Below, piece by piece: positions 59,927-64,000 of a DNA stretch of 64,000 nucleotides. The notes beneath the pieces are model-generated. The model saw only the letters and a program-made list of their open reading frames with translations, was not told where the DNA came from and did not search any database. Every line of letters begins with the position of its first letter. The first letter of the stretch is position 1. The translations under genes and the position numbers were made by a program. The stretch comes from Curvibacter sp. (GTDB lineage: Bacteria; Pseudomonadota; Gammaproteobacteria; Burkholderiales; Burkholderiaceae_C), in contig JAFAMV010000112.1 of the NCBI GenBank assembly GCA_019233055.1, positions 24,286 through 88,285 of the forward strand. The letters run 5' to 3'.

Positions 59927-62470
59927 TCAACGTCCCTGCCAATAGCGAGGATGGCGCTCCCGTTCGCACTCGGCCACCCCGGGTGCCGCACTGCGCCACC
60001 ACAGGGCCCCGCAGGACGGCGAAGCCAGGACCGGCAGCCCCAGTTGCCGATAGCGCGCCAGCACCACCGGCGCAGGGTGGTTGAAGCGATTGCGGTAGCC
60101 GGCCTGCACAAAGGACAGGCGCGGATGCACGGCGCGCAGGAAGGCTTCGCTGGAAGAGGTCTTGCTGCCATGGTGGGGCACCAGCAGGAAGTCGGCCGCC
60201 AGATCGGCCCTGCGCGCCAGCAGGGCCTGCTCCTGGGCCTGCTCGATGTCGCCGACCAGCAGGGCGGTGGCGCCCGACGCATCCCGGATGCGCAACACGC
60301 AGCTCACGGCGTTCGGCCGGGTGGCCGCCCCGTAGTCCGCCGCGACCGGATGGAGCACCTCGAAGCGCACCCCATCCCATTGCCAACCCAGACCGTCCAG
60401 GCAGCGCGTGTGCACGCGCCCCGACAGCAGCGTGTGACCGACCTCCAGCGAAGACCACAGGCGGGCCTGGGGCTGCTGGGCCAGCACCGATGCGGCGCCT
60501 CCGGTGTGGTCGCTGTCGCGGTGGCTCAGCATCAGCAGATCGACCCGCTCGCCCAGTGCCCGCAGCAAGGGCCCCAGGACCCGGTCGCCCGCATCGCTTT
60601 CCTCCGAGTAGCGCGGCCCCGCGTCATAGACCATCGCATGGCCGGCGGTGCGCACGATCAGCGCATTGCCCTGGCCGATGTCGGCCGCCAGGATCTCGAA
60701 ACGCCCCGGCGCCGGTCGCGGCGACTGCCAGCACAGCAGCGGAAGCAGCAGGGGCAGGCCCAGGCAACGCCAGGCCCAGGGCAGGCGCAGCACGGCCAGC
60801 AGCCCGCCCGCCAGCGCCACAACCCCCACCCAGAGCGGAGCCGCAGGCACCGACCAGCTGGCCAGTGGCCAGGCAGCCAGGCCCTGCAGCAGCCACATCA
60901 GGCCTTCAACCGCCAGGGCCGAAACGCCCCAGAGTGGTGCATACAGAACGCCCAACAGGGCCAGCGGCGTCACCACCCCGGTCACCCAGGGAATGGCCAG
61001 CAGGTTGGCCAGCAGCCCCACCAGGGACATCTGGCCGAAGAGCATCAGGGTCAGCGGTGCCAGCGCCACCGTCATGAGAAATTGCTCGCGCCACAGGGCC
61101 GGCACACCGCTGGCCTGCCACGCCCGTCGCAGCCGACCCGCCCCGCCGCCCTCCTCCGCCGGCGCATCCCGCCGCCCCGGATCGGTCGCCAGCAGGATGG
61201 CCACGGCGACGAAGCTCAGCCAGAAGCCGGCCTGCAGCAGGGCCCAGGGATCCCAGGCCACCACCACCACCGCCATCAGCAACCAGACCGCCGACCAGGG
61301 CCAGCGTTGCCCGCCCAGACGCAGCGCCGTGACCACGGCCAGCATGCCGACCGTGCGCTGCGCGGGCACGCCCCAGCCGCAGAATGCCGAGTACAGCAAG
61401 GCCACCGCCAGTCCGCCCAGTTGTCCGAACCAGGGGGCCGGAAGCCACAGGCAACATCGCCCCCACACCCCTGCGGCCCGCCCGGTCTGGCGCCAGGCCC
61501 AGGCCAGCGCCCTCCCCGCCAGCCAGGCCATGCAGGTGATGTGCAGCCCGGAGATGCTCATCAGATGCGCCACCCCCGTGGTGCGGAACAGGTCCCAGTC
61601 GGCCCGGCCGATCGCATGCTGGTCCCCTGTGACCAGGGCCACGACGACGCCCGCCTGCGGCGTCGGGACGGCTCCGCCGCCGGCTGGCGACAACCCGCGC
61701 CAGATCGCCTCGCGCACCCGCTGGCGCCACTGCTCCAACGGGTGCTGGTGCGTGGCCTGCAGAAGCTGCGGTGGCGGGTCCTGCGGCCCAGAGCGCACAT
61801 AGCCGCTGGCCCGGTAACCCTGTTCCCACATCCACAGCTCATAGTCGAAACCGTGGGGATTGCGGTTGCCTCGGGCCTGCTTGAGCCGCACCGTCAAACG
61901 CCAGCGCCCGCCGGCGCGCAGGTCCGGCCAGGACGCTCCTGGCAGGGACAGCAGGGACGGCACGGCCGAGCCCGCCAGGGCCTGACCGGCGCCCGAGACA
62001 TACCAGCTCAGCCACAGCGTGGGCGGCAGATCCACCGGCCGCCCGTCGAGCCAGGCCGATTCGACCTCGAAGCCGAAGCGCAGCCCCTGAGGCAGCACCT
62101 GGGGCATGGCCTCGACCAGCCCGACCACCACGATGTCCCGCCCTTCGAGCTCTGGGGACAGCCCCTGCGCCATGCGCCAGCCGGCGCGCAGGCCCACCGC
62201 AGCGAAGCCGACCGACACCGCCAGCAGCCCCACGCCGAACTGCAGCCCAAGCCCCCGCGGCAGACGCCACCACCCCAAGCCCAAGCCGGCCAGGGCCAGA
62301 CCGGCCGGCCACAGACACAGCACATAGAAGTGGGTTGCCCACAGCGCGGGTTGCTGCAATTGCAACGCCACCCCCAGCAGGCTGCCCAGGCCGGCCGCCA
62401 GCCACCCCCGTCGGGGCAGCCGCCAGGCTGCTGCGGCAGGCCACGGCAAAGGCGCAGAGGAACTCGGCAT
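59927..62470 (-). CDS. comEC: ComEC/Rec2 DNA-uptake channel
   Basis: The 847-residue inner-membrane protein has the DUF4131 N-terminal part (about 1-230), the multi-pass competence domain with VTGDQHAIGRADWDLFRTTG and HLMSISGLHITCMAWLAGRA, and a C-terminal metallo-beta-lactamase-like domain (about 590-830) with LSHRDSDHTGGAASVL and VPHHGSKTSSSEAFL. ComEC carries single-stranded DNA across the inner membrane in natural transformation. All main parts look intact, so uptake may be functional, but other competence genes are outside the window. It separates the ATP-grasp/alpha-E pair from the transglutaminase gene. Confidence 0.94.
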   Translation of the reverse strand: MPSSSAPLPWPAAAAWRLPRRGWLAAGLGSLLGVALQLQQPALWATHFYVLCLWPAGLALAGLGLGWWRLPRGLGLQFGVGLLAVSVGFAAVGLRAGWRMAQGLSPELEGRDIVVVGLVEAMPQVLPQGLRFGFEVESAWLDGRPVDLPPTLWLSWYVSGAGQALAGSAVPSLLSLPGASWPDLRAGGRWRLTVRLKQARGNRNPHGFDYELWMWEQGYRASGYVRSGPQDPPPQLLQATHQHPLEQWRQRVREAIWRGLSPAGGGAVPTPQAGVVVALVTGDQHAIGRADWDLFRTTGVAHLMSISGLHITCMAWLAGRALAWAWRQTGRAAGVWGRCCLWLPAPWFGQLGGLAVALLYSAFCGWGVPAQRTVGMLAVVTALRLGGQRWPWSAVWLLMAVVVVAWDPWALLQAGFWLSFVAVAILLATDPGRRDAPAEEGGGAGRLRRAWQASGVPALWREQFLMTVALAPLTLMLFGQMSLVGLLANLLAIPWVTGVVTPLALLGVLYAPLWGVSALAVEGLMWLLQGLAAWPLASWSVPAAPLWVGVVALAGGLLAVLRLPWAWRCLGLPLLLPLLCWQSPRPAPGRFEILAADIGQGNALIVRTAGHAMVYDAGPRYSEESDAGDRVLGPLLRALGERVDLLMLSHRDSDHTGGAASVLAQQPQARLWSSLEVGHTLLSGRVHTRCLDGLGWQWDGVRFEVLHPVAADYGAATRPNAVSCVLRIRDASGATALLVGDIEQAQEQALLARRADLAADFLLVPHHGSKTSSSEAFLRAVHPRLSFVQAGYRNRFNHPAPVVLARYRQLGLPVLASPSCGALWWRSAAPGVAECERERHPRYWQGR

Positions 62471-62599
62471 CTCTGCATGCTAGGGGTCCGGAAACCCGCC
62501 TTTTGACACATTGCATGGCGCAGGTCTTGCTAGGATGTTCAGCCATGCAGGCGGATTCCGTCGGCATTTCACGGCCCATTTGCCAGAGAGACAAGACGA

Positions 62600-64000
62600 A
62601 TGTCGATCCACGCCGCACTGAACCACGTCACCCACTACCGCTACGACCGTCCCGTGAACCTCGGTCCGCAGGTCATCCGCCTGCGCCCCGCGCCGCATTG
62701 CCGCAGCAAGATCATTTCGTATTCGCTGCGCATCGAGCCTGCCAACCACTTCATCAACTGGCAGCAGGACCCCTTCGCCAACTACCAGGCCCGGCTGGTC
62801 TTCCCCCAGCCCACCACCGAATTCAAGGTCACCGTCGACCTGGTGGTGGAAATGGCGGTTTACAACCCTTTCGATTTCTTTCTTGAGCCGGCGGCCGAGA
62901 ACTTCCCCTTCCGCTATGAGCCCCTGGTGGCCCAGGAACTGGCACCCTATCTGGCGGCCGAGCCCCTGACACCGGCGCTGGCCCGCTACCTCGACGGCAT
63001 CGACCTCAGCGAATGCCGCACCATCGACTTCCTGGTGCGCCTGAACCAGAAGCTGCAGAGCGACATCCGCTACCTGATCCGCATGGAGCCCGGCGTGCAG
63101 ACGCCCGAAGAGACCCTCACCCTGGGCTCAGGCTCCTGCCGCGACTCGGGATGGCTGCTGGTGCAACTGCTGCGGCGCTGCGGGCTGGCCGCCCGCTTCG
63201 TCTCGGGCTACCTGATCCAGCTCAAGCCCGACGTCAAATCGCTCGACGGCCCGAGCGGCACCGAGGTCGATTTCACCGACCTGCACGCCTGGTGCGAGGT
63301 CTACCTGCCCGGCGCCGGCTGGATCGGCCTGGACCCGACCTCGGGCCTGCTGGCCGGCGAAGGCCACATTCCGCTGGCCTGCACGCCCCAGCCCTCCGGG
63401 GCGGCACCGGTCGAAGGGGCGGTGGACGAATGCGAGGTCGAATTCAGCCACCACATGGCGGTCTCGCGCATCTACGAATCGCCCCGCGTGACTCAGCCCT
63501 ACACCGACGAGCAATGGGCCCGGGTGCTGGCACTCGGCGAAGCCGTCGACGCCGAACTGCAGGCCGGCGATGTGCGCCTGACCCAGGGCGGCGAGCCCAC
63601 CTATGTCGCCACCAACGACCGCGAGGGCGCCGAGTGGAACACCGACGCCCTCGGCCCCACCAAGCGGGCCTACGCCACCGACCTGGTGCACCGCCTGCGC
63701 GAAGAGTACGGCCAGGGCGGCTTCCTGCATTTCGGCCAGGGCAAGTGGTATCCCGGCGAACAATTGCCGCGCTGGGCCCTGTCGATCTGCTGGCGCGCCG
63801 ACGGCCAGCCGGTCTGGAACCGGCCCGAGCTGTTCGCCGATGAGCGTGTGGAGGCCCATTTCACCAGCCAGGATGCCCAACGCTTCACCCAGACCCTGGC
63901 CGGCAAGCTGGGGCTCAGCGACCGCTTCATCGAGGCCGGCTACGAGGACACCTGGTACTACCTGTGGCGCGAACGCCGCCTGCCGGTGAACGTCGATCCG
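62600..64000 (+). CDS. DUF2126-type transglutaminase family protein, 3' end missing
   Basis: The frame is open from ATG 62600 to the window end (467 codons) and the gene continues beyond. It begins MSIHAALNHVTHYRYDRPVN. The transglutaminase triad is visible: Cys in LGSGSCRDSGWLLVQLLR, His in FTDLHAWCEVYLPG and Asp in WIGLDPTSGLLAGE. After residue 300 the DUF2126 part begins (RLTQGGEPTYVATNDREG). Full-length members reach about 1100 residues, so less than half is seen. This is the usual third partner of alpha-E and circularly permuted ATP-grasp proteins. It is divergent from comEC with 129 bp between starts. Confidence 0.92.
   Translation, partial: MSIHAALNHVTHYRYDRPVNLGPQVIRLRPAPHCRSKIISYSLRIEPANHFINWQQDPFANYQARLVFPQPTTEFKVTVDLVVEMAVYNPFDFFLEPAAENFPFRYEPLVAQELAPYLAAEPLTPALARYLDGIDLSECRTIDFLVRLNQKLQSDIRYLIRMEPGVQTPEETLTLGSGSCRDSGWLLVQLLRRCGLAARFVSGYLIQLKPDVKSLDGPSGTEVDFTDLHAWCEVYLPGAGWIGLDPTSGLLAGEGHIPLACTPQPSGAAPVEGAVDECEVEFSHHMAVSRIYESPRVTQPYTDEQWARVLALGEAVDAELQAGDVRLTQGGEPTYVATNDREGAEWNTDALGPTKRAYATDLVHRLREEYGQGGFLHFGQGKWYPGEQLPRWALSICWRADGQPVWNRPELFADERVEAHFTSQDAQRFTQTLAGKLGLSDRFIEAGYEDTWYYLWRERRLPVNVDP

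Noticed and set aside
58316..62506. 1396-codon plus-strand open frame
   Set aside because: It runs antisense across three separate features (ATP-grasp gene, intergenic gap, comEC), which no real gene would do.
62503..62536. TTGACA and TAGGAT as a promoter for the transglutaminase gene
   Set aside because: The spacing is 22 bp, too long for a sigma-70 promoter; no better pair was found.

Overview
The window is GC-rich (roughly 70%), densely coded bacterial chromosome. The proteins (ribosomal protein S21, CobA next to YbiB, SuhB, PmbA beside DarP, GlnS, GshA, an RND pump with its own two-component system) point to a betaproteobacterium of the order Burkholderiales, probably near Comamonadaceae or the Leptothrix/Rubrivivax group. 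This placement rests on protein recognition alone. No tRNA, rRNA, CRISPR array, prophage or complete insertion sequence was found. About 47 genes are supported, with both edge genes cut by the window.

Layout. 1-2.9 kb: ybiB (5' end missing), cobA and an HI0933-type flavoprotein. 2.9-4.1 kb: a regulatory intergenic region, then rpsU and yqeY. 4.2-5.9 kb: an exported FecR/DUF6600 protein with a Gln-rich repeat tail. 6.0-11.3 kb: housekeeping genes pmbA, darP, mog, cysE, trmJ and suhB. 11.4-26.0 kb, all on the minus strand: signalling and metabolic giants, namely an HD-GYP response regulator, a 1602-residue hybrid kinase, a 1990-residue GMC oxidoreductase/hydrolase/PhoD-like fusion, and a 7TM GGDEF-EAL protein. 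26.2-34.0 kb: a five-gene operon coding outer-membrane factor, adaptor, RND permease, response regulator and sensor kinase, with a CusR-type operator upstream. 34.2-44.8 kb: a single-domain response regulator, an alpha/beta hydrolase, a small Ala/Pro/Tyr-rich exported protein, glnS, a YlqF-type GTPase, gshA, an SDR, an ArsR regulator, and a cluster of crotonase, MscS channel and XRE regulator. 44.9-51.0 kb: a histone-deacetylase-like gene divergent from a MoxR-DUF58-TgpA-MltB operon. 51.0-53.8 kb: pirin, a YcaC-like hydrolase and a divergent LysR regulator. 54.1-64.0 kb: a GGDEF-EAL protein in a row with alpha-E and circularly permuted ATP-grasp genes, then comEC, then a divergent DUF2126-type transglutaminase cut by the window end.

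How the genes work together. Three c-di-GMP enzymes and one large phosphorelay kinase lie in the window, and two of the c-di-GMP genes are joined tightly to unusual enzymes. One overlaps the three-part GMC fusion by 4 bp. The other follows the alpha-E gene by 4 bp. The MoxR/DUF58/transglutaminase/MltB set looks like an envelope or periplasmic operon. The ATP-grasp/alpha-E/transglutaminase set belongs to a widespread cluster proposed to make and cut small peptides, here interrupted by comEC.

The most unusual features are the GMC-hydrolase-PhoD fusion, whose PhoD part has lost expected metal-site residues; a 267-bp palindrome-rich element flanked by TGA on both sides, where the left TGA is the stop codon of the preceding gene; a 49-bp tip-to-tip relative of it in the same position after another gene; and an rpsU leader with two identical segments that can pair with the same partner.
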